Assembly: GCA_028023455.1 (NCBI GenBank)
Contig: JAQFVV010012508.1
Coordinates: forward strand, 124,001 to 188,000
Direction of reading: 5' to 3'
Length of the DNA stretch: 64,000 nucleotides
From: Epiperipatus broadwayi
Taxonomy: Eukaryota > Onychophora > Udeonychophora > Euonychophora > Peripatidae
Shown here: positions 49,741-60,712 of the stretch, piece after piece
Numbering within the stretch: position 1 is the first letter of the stretch
How the letters are laid out: the number at the start of each line of letters is the position of its first letter
Position numbers and translations under genes: made by a program
The notes under the pieces: model-generated
The model's database searches: none
Seen by the model: the letters and a program-made list of their open reading frames with translations, nothing else
What the model was told of the DNA's origin: nothing

Positions 49741-51146
49741 CATTTTGGTAGGCCTTCTTTTACACACTATAAAGTGAAAGTTAATAAAACTATGAAAGAG
49801 GAAAATACCTTGTTCCTATTTCCAAAAACATAGCTATATTTCCTGATTAGCCGACTTAATATTAATTCATATTACGTTTGGAATTGCCGACAAAGTTAGT
49901 TTTAATTTATAAGAGGGTGCCATAGTCAATAGACTTTTAACTTCTCATATCCTATAATTTTGACACAAGTAATTAAAAAGATCGGGATTATGATTTCCCA
50001 TAACTTAATATTTTTCAGATAATATTACTCCCAGGGCTTAATTAATAAATACGCATATTGGCAAAGGTAATTAACACATTTATAATGCAATTAACTAATA
50101 TTAATAAATTTAATAACTAACATAAATAACACACAATGAAAAGTTGATATTAGAAATAAATATTTTATTCTAACAAATTAAAATGTTTAAAGATAAATTA
50201 TTAAATAAAATTGGAAAACCCACACACACTAATCCAGATACTTAGGCAAAATAATTAAAACATTTTAACAATTAAATATTCACTTCTTAAGTTTCTTCTA
50301 GAAGGCTGTAAATAAAAATCTCTTGGATAAGAAAAATTATGTCTCTATTGGGATAATATTATATGTTTATATTTGAGAATGGTTTGCAAACACTTAATTT
50401 AGTCACAATCGTGAATAATTAATCTTAGCTTACTGGTAAGTATAGTGAGTGTACAAAGATTGTTGATTACCATGCATGGTTTTTCATGAGGTAGAATGAG
50501 CTCATGACTATTGGTTTTAACTTGTTCTTAGTCCATCCTAAAGGCTAGTCAGGAAAGCTTTTCTGGGGTTGATGTCTACATGAACGATGTCGGCAAAAGC
50601 TTTGGTCTACTCCTGTATGATGAATTATTTCAGCATAGAGTGCAGCCAAAAAAAAAAAAACAGACAAGATCCTGATCACACTGGTATTTTTCTTTTTATA
50701 CTCGAGGTTCGGTTTTCAGACTTCTGTGCATATTTTTATCTTTGTTTTATCATATAATACAAGTTGATAATCTTGTACATTTATTTTGTATTTTCCAACT
50801 ACAAAGTTCTTTTGTATATAAATTCTTTCTGCCATCTTTAATTAGCTTTAAATCTGCAATCTGCGTGTGGAATTATCTTTCTTTTAGTTTATTTGGATTA
50901 GCAGTCTGCATGTCTTTTAGTCATACCAATTTTAACTTTAATTAAATTACATAAAAAAATATGAACCAAAAATGTAACTTTCATTGTACATTTTAAAAAA
51001 ATAGATTGCACTAATTAAAAAAACAATTCAATTGTGTCTTTTAAAGATAAATTAAAAAAATTTTTTTTTTTTTACCAAATGCGAATATATTTGTACCAGA
51101 TATAAATAAATGATACAATATATATTGGAAAGTCAACAAATATATT
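49741..51146. other. AT-rich intron DNA
   Basis: No gene is seen. Poly-A runs lie near 50649-50661 and poly-T near 51060-51073. Confidence 0.5.
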
Positions 51147-51669
51147 AAATAGGCAAAATAAGAGTCATAGATCACATGATCCTATTCTCTTAAGCTTGTA
51201 AGTTATAAACAATGAGGATTGCCAATTCCTCAACAAGCTTTGTGATAAATGCTTAGCCAGAGCCAGCATTTAAAATATCTCTGTCAGGAACCCCCAAACC
51301 CCTGACTATGGTTTCGTGCTTTGGCACTCCTCAGAGAGGTGCCAGGGTAGGTTCAGACACTAGATCTAAAAATACCAACCCAAAGCCAAGCACTTAACTA
51401 AAAGTTATCTATTGAGTGGAAAATCTGAAATTTTCAGACACCTACATGTCTTCAAACCCAGCAATCCAACTCAAATAGCTATATGGGGCTGATAGATCTT
51501 CAGCCACACCATATATTAGTAGTCTTAGCAATATAACATTGCATAAGACTTAAGGCAGAGACTATAAATAGGCAAAATAAGAGTCATAGATCACATGACC
51601 CTATTCTCTTAAGCTTGTAAGTTATAAACAATGAGGATTGCCAATTCCTCAACAAGCTTTGTGATAAAT
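51147..51669 (-). mobile_element. Family 2-related element, 1.25 tandem units
   Basis: The 104-bp segments 51147-51250 and 51566-51669 are direct repeats with a single mismatch (gat/gac near 51179), exactly 419 bp apart. This gives one full 419-bp monomer plus a partial second. The monomer holds a hammerhead motif and the family 2 blocks acctacatgtcttcaaaccc and aatagctatatggg. The near identity suggests recent origin. It also resembles a tiny LTR layout, but the ends lack TG...CA. Confidence 0.8.
51298..51340 (-). ncRNA. Hammerhead ribozyme motif with perfect stem II
   Basis: Minus strand: stem I acctct/aggggt (six pairs, one G-U), core CTGAGGA (position 7 is free in hammerheads), stem II gtgc/gcac with loop caaa, GAAA, short helix III and GUC site (plus 51304-51306). 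Compared with the 19362 copy, the first stem I pair is switched from A-U to U-A on both sides. This is a compensated change. Confidence 0.8.
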
Positions 51670-51845
51670 TTATTTCCAATGTAAAAAATTATCAACATCA
51701 TTATCATCCTTCTACATCATATAAATTTACTAATAAAATTTTTATTATCTAAATTTTATGCTCTAATATACACATTTTTTTTTGCAATAGTTTTATTTGA
51801 ATTTAAAACACACACACACACTCTCTCTCACACACACATATATAT

Positions 51846-52036
51846 ATACAATAAGGAACTTGAACTCAGAATTTTAAGTTCCCTACAGCTATTCAATCTT
51901 TCTTATACAACTGATATACATGATGTATATTGGAGATCATTTATCTTTTTCACATGTGTGTGGTCATGTATATTGATAGTATAAGATGGATTGGATAGCT
52001 GTAGGAAGCTTAGATGTTTGACTTCAACAAGTCCCT
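51846..52036. repeat. Family 1 element, internally deleted
   Basis: Outer ends (aacttgaactcagaat and the complement-like tttgacttcaacaag) and the cacatgtgtgtggtcatgta block match family 1. The central part with the hammerhead core is missing (junction near 51930). Confidence 0.6.
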
Positions 52037-52111
52037 TCTTTTATAATTTCATTAAGTTTGGTATAGACAGTGTACATGTATTTAGATATTATTTATATAT
52101 AATCTTTACAG

Positions 52112-52241
52112 AGAACTACCTTTGTGTACTATATATTGATCAACATTTAGATGCAAACTATGACAGATGTGAAGTACCATTTTATTTTGCAGAAATAGAA
52201 AAAATTGAATCAACATTTTCTAAAAGCTATAGATTTTTATT
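52112..52241 (+). CDS. Internal exon of the unknown gene, 130 nt
   Basis: The acceptor aatctttacag and donor tttttatt|gtaagtatg enclose an open frame. The peptide begins (E)NYLCVLYIDQHLDANYDRCE, then VPFYFAEIEKIESTFSKSY, ending RFL. Phase 1 in fits the exon at 46046, and phase 2 out fits the last exon at 52789. Alternating hydrophobic residues suggest beta strands followed by a helix. There is no transmembrane segment. The protein family is not recognised. Confidence 0.68.
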
Positions 52242-52788
52242 GTAAGTATGATATTCTGTAAAAGCTACTAAGTTTCATTACATCAAAACTTATCACATTG
52301 AATTATTTTTGCTCTTCAATAAACTGTTTTTATTATTATACATTTAATTTTATACATTTATTACGACTAATTAAATACCTTAGACCACATGCAGTATTAC
52401 AAACCATTTGCAGTCTATATGATAATTACTTTTACTTTTTTATCATCATTTTTATTTAAAAATATTTTGAATACTTAGTAGTAGGGCTTCAAATTTAAAG
52501 TTCAGATACAAAAATCTGAAGCAGGTAAAATTACCAAGAACTCTGGTAGTACAAGAATATTTATAATTTTAATTCTTATAAAACAAATTATAACCAACTG
52601 TTAAAGCAAATAATAGAAACAATCTTTGAACTGTGTGTTTTCCAGAGAAGCCATTACGCAAGACATCTTTTTATGAGTAAGCAGATTGCATAAAATCCCA
52701 TAAAGACAAACTATAATAGTTGCATGCGTATTGATGCCCTGATAAGATATGAAAACATGAATAAAATTAATGTAGTCTATTTTTGCAG

Positions 52789-52810
52789 ACATCCCATTGT
52801 AAAGCAATAA
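52789..52810 (+). CDS. Last coding exon of the unknown gene
   Basis: The acceptor tctatttttgcag begins here. One base completes the split Leu codon, then HPIVKQ and TAA (52808-52810). The predicted C-terminus is SKSYRFLLHPIVKQ. An AATAAA overlaps the stop. An alternative frame from the same acceptor (TSHCKAINIS..., open to 52992) would need a phase-0 donor and is not used by the exon at 52112. Confidence 0.55.
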
Positions 52811-53463
52811 ATATTAGTGCCACAAATTTTTATATTAAAAATGACAATCTACATTCTTTTTGCAAATATCTGTATTGTCAAGAGTTTTTGATAAACACAC
52901 ATGAGTCATTTGATTATAAAAGCATATTGGGTAATCTCGAAAAAGCTACTTATATAAGAAATAGTCTGAATAAAAACAGTTTAAAACATTAATTATAGAA
53001 TTTTGTCTAGAAAAGCAAAAAAATACAATATACCTAAGTCTGCCAATATAGAATACTCATGGACAGATTTTGTTTTACATCACAGTAATCTTTATTATCA
53101 CCACAGTTTACTATATTAACAAGACCATTTTTTCTCTTTGTACTCCTTCCATATGTGCTACTAAATCAAATAGTAAAGCTGATACCAAAACAGTATTAAC
53201 AGAAATGTGAAATTAGAACTTGATTATGGTTGTCATAGATATATAATTGCCACTGGAAGAAAATGAAATGCCAATACTAGAATTACTATCTTGGAAATAT
53301 ATTACAGTCAAATATGCTTAAAGAACAAATTGAATGTACTAAAAAACTATTAAATATTAGTTTTGTTTACGACAATTTACATCACACAATTTTAGGAAAA
53401 AATATTGCAGAAATATATATTTAATAATAGCAAAAAATAATGAAAATTATAGTTATGATTTTA
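52811..53463. other. Probable 3' UTR and AT-rich DNA
   Basis: Sequence after the stop codon. Further AT-rich DNA follows with no structured element. Confidence 0.45.
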
Positions 53464-53590
53464 AAAAAAAGAAGTAATAATAAGTCAAGCGTTAGCCGAG
53501 AGGTCATTGCACCCGCCTTGCCAAGTAGTTGGTTGTGGGTTCGCGTCTCGGCCGATGCTATGACATATGAGGAAAAAAAGAAGTAATAAT
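53464..53590 (+). mobile_element. tRNA-Gly-like retrocopy with 18-bp target duplication
   Basis: Identical 18-mers (aaaaaaagaagtaataat) lie at 53464-53481 and 53573-53590. The 91-bp insert holds a tRNA-like body at 53488-53559, with A box tagccgagagg and B box ggttcgcgtct. Its anticodon region (cccgccttgcc) and 3' end (cggccgatgct) resemble tRNA-Gly(GCC). Acceptor pairing is weak, so this is a short SINE or tRNA retropseudogene, not a working tRNA. Confidence 0.8.
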
Positions 53591-54073
53591 CAGTTGATTT
53601 AAGTTATTTTATTTATTTTTCCATTACAGATTACAGAAATTCATAAATTTTAAATAAAATCGTAGAGCTTAATATTTAGAAGGAGATTTTGTCAAGAGTT
53701 ATATAAAATGACAAAGAATATTATAAAATCATTACTAATTTTTTTTACAAACTGTAGATAAAAGCAGAGTAAAAATTTAATTTCATATTTCATCAAAAAA
53801 AGAAAAAAAGAAAGAATAGCATTAGCCTACCCACAATCAATAAAAAGACAACATTTAAAAAAAAAATCTGCTTTTAAAATTAATTGTATTTTTAATGCTC
53901 AAACCAAAATTTAATTTTTTCAATATTCCTTTATATATATATTGAATAATATTAACTAACAATCTTATAAGTGTTGTTCCAATTGTAAACATTTTAAAGA
54001 TCTTATAGGTGTTAATTGCAAAGAAATCAAGTCATATGTCACATGACATAATTTATTAAGCTTGCCTTACAAG
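53591..54073. other. AT-rich DNA
   Basis: No gene is seen. Confidence 0.5.
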
Positions 54074-54210
54074 TGTTATTTAATGAGCATGCCAATAGCT
54101 CATAACAAGATTTTCAGTAAATCCTTATCCTCAGACCGGTTTCTAGCTTCAGGCTTTTCTCAGTGAAGCACTAGGATATGAGCTATTGGCATGCTCATTA
54201 GATAATATAG
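54074..54210 (-). mobile_element. Family 2 remnant bounded by inverted repeats
   Basis: aatgagcatgccaatagctc (about 54092) and its complement gagctattggcatgctcatt (about 54179) bracket a hammerhead block. In that block the core is changed (CTGAGAA on the minus strand, plus 54157-54163), while GAAA, the GUC site and part of stem I remain. The ribozyme is predicted to be dead. The outer atgtcacatgacataattta motif links it to 19160-19200. Confidence 0.6.
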
Positions 54211-56265
54211 GTGTTAATAATGAATACTATTTTTGTACTGTAATTTTCATTACAGCACTCTCACACAAGGTAGGGAATGTTTTTTATCCACTTTTAATAC
54301 CTTGTGGAGGGATGTAATCATAAATATATAATCAAAAACATGTGAGAAAGACCTATGATCTCCAAGATGCACTCATCAATTGGTCCACACCACAATCTCT
54401 TATATACATCTTTAATCTTTATCACTGTTCAGTACATATATATTGTACTGGTGGTAAATGCAGCATTACATGTTCATCATAAGTTTAGTAAAATTATTAA
54501 AATAAGAAAAAAATCGATAAGCAGCTTAAAGTGTTGTAAATCAAATTTTAAATAAAAAGAATAATAAAACCACTGCGGAGTGACGTCAATAAATGATTGA
54601 AATAAAGGGTTGTTAAATGATAAACAAAAGTTAATAGAAATATAATTTTAAAATGTTTAGGAGTCCAAAATGTAGCAGATCACCAGAGGGAAAAGTGAGG
54701 AGAAAAGAAAAAGCTATGTCATACTGTAGTTTAAGTTTTTCTAGTTAAAAAAAAAAAGGTAATCAGAGGGGGGTGGGGTATAAATCTCTCTTTTCATTTA
54801 TTTAAGAAAAGAATGTAAGAAAAGAAAAGGGAAAATAAATCTAGCTAAAATTAAAATTTTATTATATTATAAAACTAAAAGTTCTCTTACTTTATTTACT
54901 CACGTAGAAAAGAAAAATAATAAAATGTGTGTGTGTAAATGAAAGCTGTTTTTAAAGGAACAAAAGGTGTGCTTGTTAAAAAAAAAGAAAAATGAAAGTT
55001 AAGTTTAAATAAATAGAGGAATCCATATAATACAAACTTAAAATTCACTCAAAGATTGCTTGTCCATAAATAAACTATGGAAATTAGTGTTTATACACTA
55101 CTACAATATAAACAATGGGAATAATTAAAAACTGTACCTTACCCAAAGTTAGATTGATCTAACAAACATGCAAATTAAGAGACAATGGCAAAATAATTAA
55201 TAAAATTTTAGTTAAATTTACAAATTAATTAAACTGATATGGAAAAATAAGGAAACGGACAACAAAAAGGGATTATATAAATAGGACAAAAATCTATTCA
55301 ATTAGTTTTTTCCACTTCAAACCCTTATTTTCTCAACTCATCACTGTATTTTGATTTGTGTTAATTAAGATCATGCCATGGTAAGCAGAAGTCAGAGCAT
55401 GCGACCGAGCTCCAGCCTTCATATACAAGAATATCAGCAGTCTGCCCGATAGAAGCCATGCCCATCTAATAATTTGAAGCCACCAAGAATGTCTATCTTC
55501 CTGAAGTAAGATGCAGCCCAGAACCACAATCACCAGGACATTATCAGAAACCTAATATCCAATCGGTTGGTAAATCATCAATACAGCAGGAGAGAGCAAA
55601 AAGCCACATCTCCGAGAGTATAACGTGTCAAATAATCCTAAGTAATATAATTTTTTTATTCCCATTTATAGACTAATACTAACTGTTGAATGATAGTAGC
55701 AGTAGCAATCTTTGAAGGTCCTTCATATTCAGCATATAGATGAACTATAATATGTGGGTATATATCCGTCGCCCAGTGTATTACCAAATAGTTCGCCAAT
55801 CTTTCCTGAAATAATTAGTATTTATAGTCTGAATATGTAAACACCTTTAGATGTATATTAATTATATTATTTCATTATTAAGGATTTATTAAGAATATGT
55901 GTGTATAGAATTGATATCATTTTATTGTTATATGTTTTATTGAGAGTATGCGTGCATATATTAAGTGTGGCAATTATATTATTTATTAAAGGTGAGATAA
56001 AATTAACTTATAAATTTCTAGTATTCTCAATATTGCTTATAATCTAAATATCAATGTATTTAGCACATCAATAGAGATTATCAAAAATATTCAAAATAAA
56101 CTAATCAATAGATAATATGATATTAATATAAACATTGATAGCAAAGTATTATTTGAATTTCTGATTATTAAAATTATCATTAAAATTAATAAATTTAGGA
56201 AATATTTTATATTAATATGATTCAATAATAAATGAATAGCTGAAACACACAGGCTTATTATATAT
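54211..56265. other. AT-rich DNA with family 1 scrap
   Basis: The stretch 54363-54410 (actcatcaattggtccacac) is a decayed piece of a family 1 hammerhead block. No gene is supported. The minus-strand frame 55333-55533 has no splice or motif support. Confidence 0.5.
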
Positions 56266-56382
56266 CTGTGTCTTTATATGTAATATATAGGGTATATGAG
56301 CACAGACTTTCACACAACTCATCACTCTCACACTATCTCATAACACTGATACACTTGAACACAAATATGTTGAAAAGATAAA

Positions 56383-56439
56383 TAATCACCAATATACATA
56401 TTTCATACTAAACCAGCAATCATCAGTTGGTCCAGATTA
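56383..56439 (-). ncRNA. Hammerhead ribozyme motif, family 1, left arm
   Basis: Minus strand: CTGATGA (plus 56420-56426), GAAA (plus 56401-56404), both stem I helices intact, stem II with a G-U and a U-U base, AUA site. Confidence 0.75.
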
Positions 56440-56790
56440 CCATCTTTACACATATATACTATAAGTGCTCAGATATATATTAATATAGCCAAACCTCATA
56501 CTTTAATGGACAGGCTTCAATCTACTCCACACTCCAACTCTTCAACCGTCCATCCAATTGAAAATCTGATGATGGAATGCATAAAGGCCACCCTGAGGCC
56601 GAGATTCTTGTCACACCCATGTTGACCTAAGGTAATCTAACTCCTTTGAGCATTCCATCATCAGATTTTCAATTGGATGGAGGGTTGAAGAGTTGGAGTG
56701 TGGAGTAGATTGAAGCCTGTTCATTAAAGTATTAGGATTGGCCATCTTAATATATATCTGAGCACTTATGGCATATATGTGTAGATATGG

Positions 56791-56847
56791 TAATCTGGAC
56801 CAACTGATGATTGCTGGTTTAGCATGAAATATGTATATTGGTGATTA
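56791..56847 (+). ncRNA. Hammerhead ribozyme motif, family 1, right arm
   Basis: CTGATGA is at 56804-56810, stem II at 56811-56825 (four pairs plus a U-U base), GAAA at 56826-56829, and predicted cleavage follows A56837. Stem I pairs accaa (56799-56803) with ttggt (56838-56842), and taatc with gatta. Confidence 0.77.
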
Positions 56848-56962
56848 TTTATCTTTTCAACATATATGTGTTCAAGTGTTTCAGTGTTATGAGATAGTGT
56901 GGAGAGTGGATCATGTGAAAGTCTATGCTCATATACCCTATATATTACATATAAAGACACAG

Positions 56963-59497
56963 GTAACTAAAATGAAATGCTACATAGTTTTTGACCAGAA
57001 ATTACTTATTATTATTGTAAAAAAATAAGAAAACTTATTAATGCATGATTGTACTGTAAAATGTTTCTAGAAACATTCTGATAATAAAGTCTTGAGAAAA
57101 TATTGAAATAGAACATTAATAAATAGTGCGTGATTAGGAAAATGGGATCTTTTAAAATGTAAATAAAAATAAAATCACAAAAAATATTATTTGGGGATTA
57201 GACATATATTTCATTGAAAATTAAATATTGCATTAAAGGGGGGGGGGCTTTAGAAATTTCTAAGTTTGAATTAAACAAATTAAATTCTTTTGAAAAAAAT
57301 TATTTATTTAAAAAAAAGAAAACATTTTTTTTTAGTTCCAATCAATAGTCTTTGAGAATAGGAGAGAGAAAAAAAATAAAGATGACAATAATGTACCTCT
57401 AAACTTAAGTGATTCACTTAAGTTTTTTAAACTCTTACTGACGGGTGAGTGCGTGGAAATTTATATTTAAGAAATAGGGCATTATGAGAGATTGACTTCC
57501 ATTTGAATAATTATAACACCAATCACATTTTTACAATTTAAAAGAATTGTGAGATCTGTAAAAAAAATGTCAGTTGAATGTTCTTGTTTTTAATGATTTT
57601 ATGTCATTATTATTATGGTTTTTCATAGAAAAGTTTCAAAATAATTTAAATACAGTCAGTGCTGCTGCTCAAAGCATTCATTTTTATCTAAGAAAATATT
57701 CATATTTGTACATATTAAAGCATAGATTTTCATGGGGGAAAAAAGGTGAACACAAGCATATATTATGATGTGTTATTGAAAAATGACTTTTTCCCAAAAT
57801 TTTGTTGTTGCAATAAATAACAGTAAAAAGAGTCTTTTTTTATCTCAAAAGAAACCACTTTGTTATAATTGATATTCTTTATTTTAGTGATGTAGATCAT
57901 GATATGAAGAAATATTATCTTTTTATCTATATCTGGTAAGTACACTTTTTAAAAATATTTTTATAAAATCCAGTATAAATACCAAATTTTACTAAGACAT
58001 TCAACACTTTTATATACATACTCTTATAAGGTGTATACAAGAATATTTCCATTTTCAGTATTTCAATTTTATTTTTGGTACTCTTTTGATAGCCAGGCAT
58101 GGCCACTTGATGGCATTGTTTATGTGAAAAAATGCTGTTTACATGGCTGTACTTATGGCTAATACAACAGTTTTGTTGTTTTAGCCATTTTAGGCCACTT
58201 GATGGCATTGCATAATAATATTATGGCCTGATTTGTGCTTCATGATACTTCTTGAAAATTTGCACAATTCATACTTGTTACCATATTATGTGATGGTGTT
58301 TGTATTTCAAGTGGGAAAAAATTTTTAAATCTCGAAAACATAGTAATTTAATTTCTACTTAAATCATGCAGTCTGAATTACTAAGAATTGTCACACCAAT
58401 CTCCACCCTTCCCTACACAACTTGAAATGTGGAAAACAATAAGATATTTATTTCATAAGTTTATTAAACCATTTCAATTAGAATTCATATCTGTTCTGTA
58501 CTATTTATCATCATTGCTTATTTAATTTTTTCCTTCTGGTAATTTTCAATCCCACTTTATCAATAAATAATTTACTTATCTTCATAATAAACAATTACTC
58601 TTATCTAAAATGTAGATAGAATATTCCTCTAATTATTTTCTCTTTTAGTTCATATAGTATCAACACATTCTTTTACTTTTATATCATTTATCTATAATGT
58701 AAAATTCATCTATAAAGTTTATTATACATAACCGTTTTACTGAAATAATAAACCATTTTCTAATATATTGTATCTGATTTAAATAATTAGCCTGATACAC
58801 TTTTGCTTACTTTCTTCTAATATTAAGTCCAACTTTTCTTAGGTAAATATTTTCATTAGTATTATTTACTGATTTAATTTTCATTATCTTAAAGTCATTG
58901 TAATTTACTTTATAATGAATATTTTTCCTTCAGTTCATCCACACATTCTAATCCAGTCCATTATAATTTTTATTATAGGTATCTTGTTTGGTACTTAACT
59001 TATTATGTATTGGTATAATGCTCAATGTTTTTGCATCATACTCCATTTTTTTCTTATTAGCAATTTTTACTTCCATTGTTTTTAGTCCTTTTAGCAATAT
59101 AATCATTCCAAGGATATTTTTCAGGGTATTGGATATTGTTTTGCCATCAGTGAAGATTTAAGGTTTCTTTACTCCATAATTTGAAAAAAAAAAAACTTTA
59201 TAAAATAGTTTTAGGTTATTAAATAGATGGTAATTAGTTTACTTTTTAAACTAAAAATAATATTTTATAAATTTAATTTAAATTTGATAGAAGGACTAAA
59301 TCACTTCCTTCCGATCTGTAATTTTTTCAGTCAATCCCCAAAGAACATTGTCTGCTTACTTTTCAAATCATTTCAAATTGCAATATCTCATTGGTCAGTA
59401 ATTCAAATCATTTTGTATTGAATCTTTAATTAGTTACAAACAGTTGAAATAATTTTTTAAAGCCAATATTATTCTTAGAAATATTTACTGACAAAAA
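56963..59497. other. AT-rich DNA
   Basis: No gene is supported. A G run lies at 57239-57247. The motif ggccacttgatggcattg occurs twice in direct orientation (about 58101 and 58192). Confidence 0.5.
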
Positions 59498-59787
59498 AAT
59501 AATGATAGCTTTAATTATAAATTTATTTAAACGCACATTGATTACGTAAATAATATTCATTAAGGCTGTAGCCTCAAGCACATGCGTATAAAATGCGATA
59601 GTAGGGACCTCTACAGGTCTTAAAACCACAAGCTTACTCATGAGGGACCTCTACAGGTCTTAAAACCACAAGCTTACTCATGCTTACTCATGAGTAAGCT
59701 TGTGGTTTTAAGACCTGTAGAGGTCCCTACTATCGCATTTTATACGCATGTGCTTGAGGCTACAGCCTTAATAATGATAGCTTTAAT
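59498..59787. repeat. Perfect 83-bp-arm palindrome with flanking 18-bp direct repeats
   Basis: 59561-59643 and 59688-59770 are exact reverse complements by eye. Between them, 39 bases of the left arm (gggacctctacaggtctt... onward) are repeated directly. The 18-mer aataatgatagctttaat occurs at 59498-59515 and 59770-59787. This looks like inverted duplication by template switching, or an assembly artefact. Confidence 0.85.
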
Positions 59788-59988
59788 AAACTTAATAAAA
59801 AAAATATAGTTAACTTTAAACTAATTTAATCAATTTTAATTTTATCTTTTACAAACTAAATCCTAAATTGATTTTATGAACCTTTCATCCCAAAATTGAT
59901 AAAAATCAATATTATCTCAATTATTTTTAAAATAAATTAAACTTTTACCAGAAATAACCATTACTTTATGAAATCATATATGCACAGA

Positions 59989-60712
59989 TCATCATCATTA
60001 TCATCATCAACCATTATCAATCCACTGCAGGATGAAGGTCTCTCCAAGTTTAATCCATCTCCTCTGAACTTTAGCTTCTCTTCTCCACATCATCCCTGCA
60101 CACTTTCTTATTTCATCCATTCATCTCACATGTGGTCTCTTTCTGAGTCTTTTACAATCTCTTGGAATCCAGTTTAAGAATTCAGTTGTCCATCTATTAT
60201 CATCTCTTCAGCCCAACTTCACTTCAGTCTTTTAATTTTTTCAATGAGTTTAGTAACACCTGTTTGTTTTCTTATCCATATATTGCTTTTTTGATCTCTT
60301 CTTGTTACTCCCAACATGCATCCCTCCATACTTCTTTGAGTGGTCTGAAGTATTTTATTGCTCTTCTATTAAGTGTCCAAGTCTCAGATCCATAAGTAAA
60401 AACTGGTAAAACACATTTATTAAAAACTTTCCTTTTCAAACACATAGGCATATTTCCTTTTAGTATCAAGTTATTTCTACCAAAAGCACTCCAACTAAGT
60501 TTAATTCTATGATTAATTTCATCCATTATGTTTCCATCTGTATTAATAATCTGACCAAGGTATTTGTAACTGTTAACTTCTTCTAACTCATCATAATCAA
60601 TCTTAATTTTCATACTTTGAGAAAATCCATTAAACATTACTTTAGTTTTTTTAACATTTATCTTTAGTCCTACTTTCCTACTTTCATCTGATAACTCCTG
60701 CAACAGATACGA
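59989..60712 (-). pseudogene. Non-LTR retrotransposon RT C-terminal part and 3' tail
   Basis: The minus-strand frame 60703-60305 reads MQELSDESRKVGLKINVKKT, then KYLGQIINTDGN, then PVFTYGSETWTLNRR and RPLKEVWRDACWE, then a stop. These are the RT blocks just after the catalytic YADD (which is missing by 5' truncation), followed by the thumb and connection region of endonuclease-RT LINEs. The remainder to 59989 matches 10275-10606, with stops and a deletion, and ends in a tgatgatgatgat-type tail. Confidence 0.85.

Larger units (their letters stand above)
56266..56962. mobile_element. Family 1 palindromic foldback element, longest copy
   Basis: Arms 56266-56580 and 56650-56962 are near-perfect reverse complements of about 314 bp, around a 69-bp loop. 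The loop (taaaggccaccctgaggccg...) is unlike that of the 2424 copy. Each arm carries a hammerhead motif with intact core on opposite strands. There is no open frame. Confidence 0.85.

Noticed and set aside
51147-51669. Miniature LTR retrotransposon (104-bp LTRs)
   Set aside because: The repeats lack TG...CA ends, primer-binding site and polypurine tract. A partial tandem of a 419-bp unit fits better and matches the dimer at 22325.
52783-52992. 66-codon frame TSHCKAINIS... as the last exon
   Set aside because: It needs a phase-0 donor, but the well-supported exon at 52112-52241 ends in phase 2, which reads HPIVKQ and stops.
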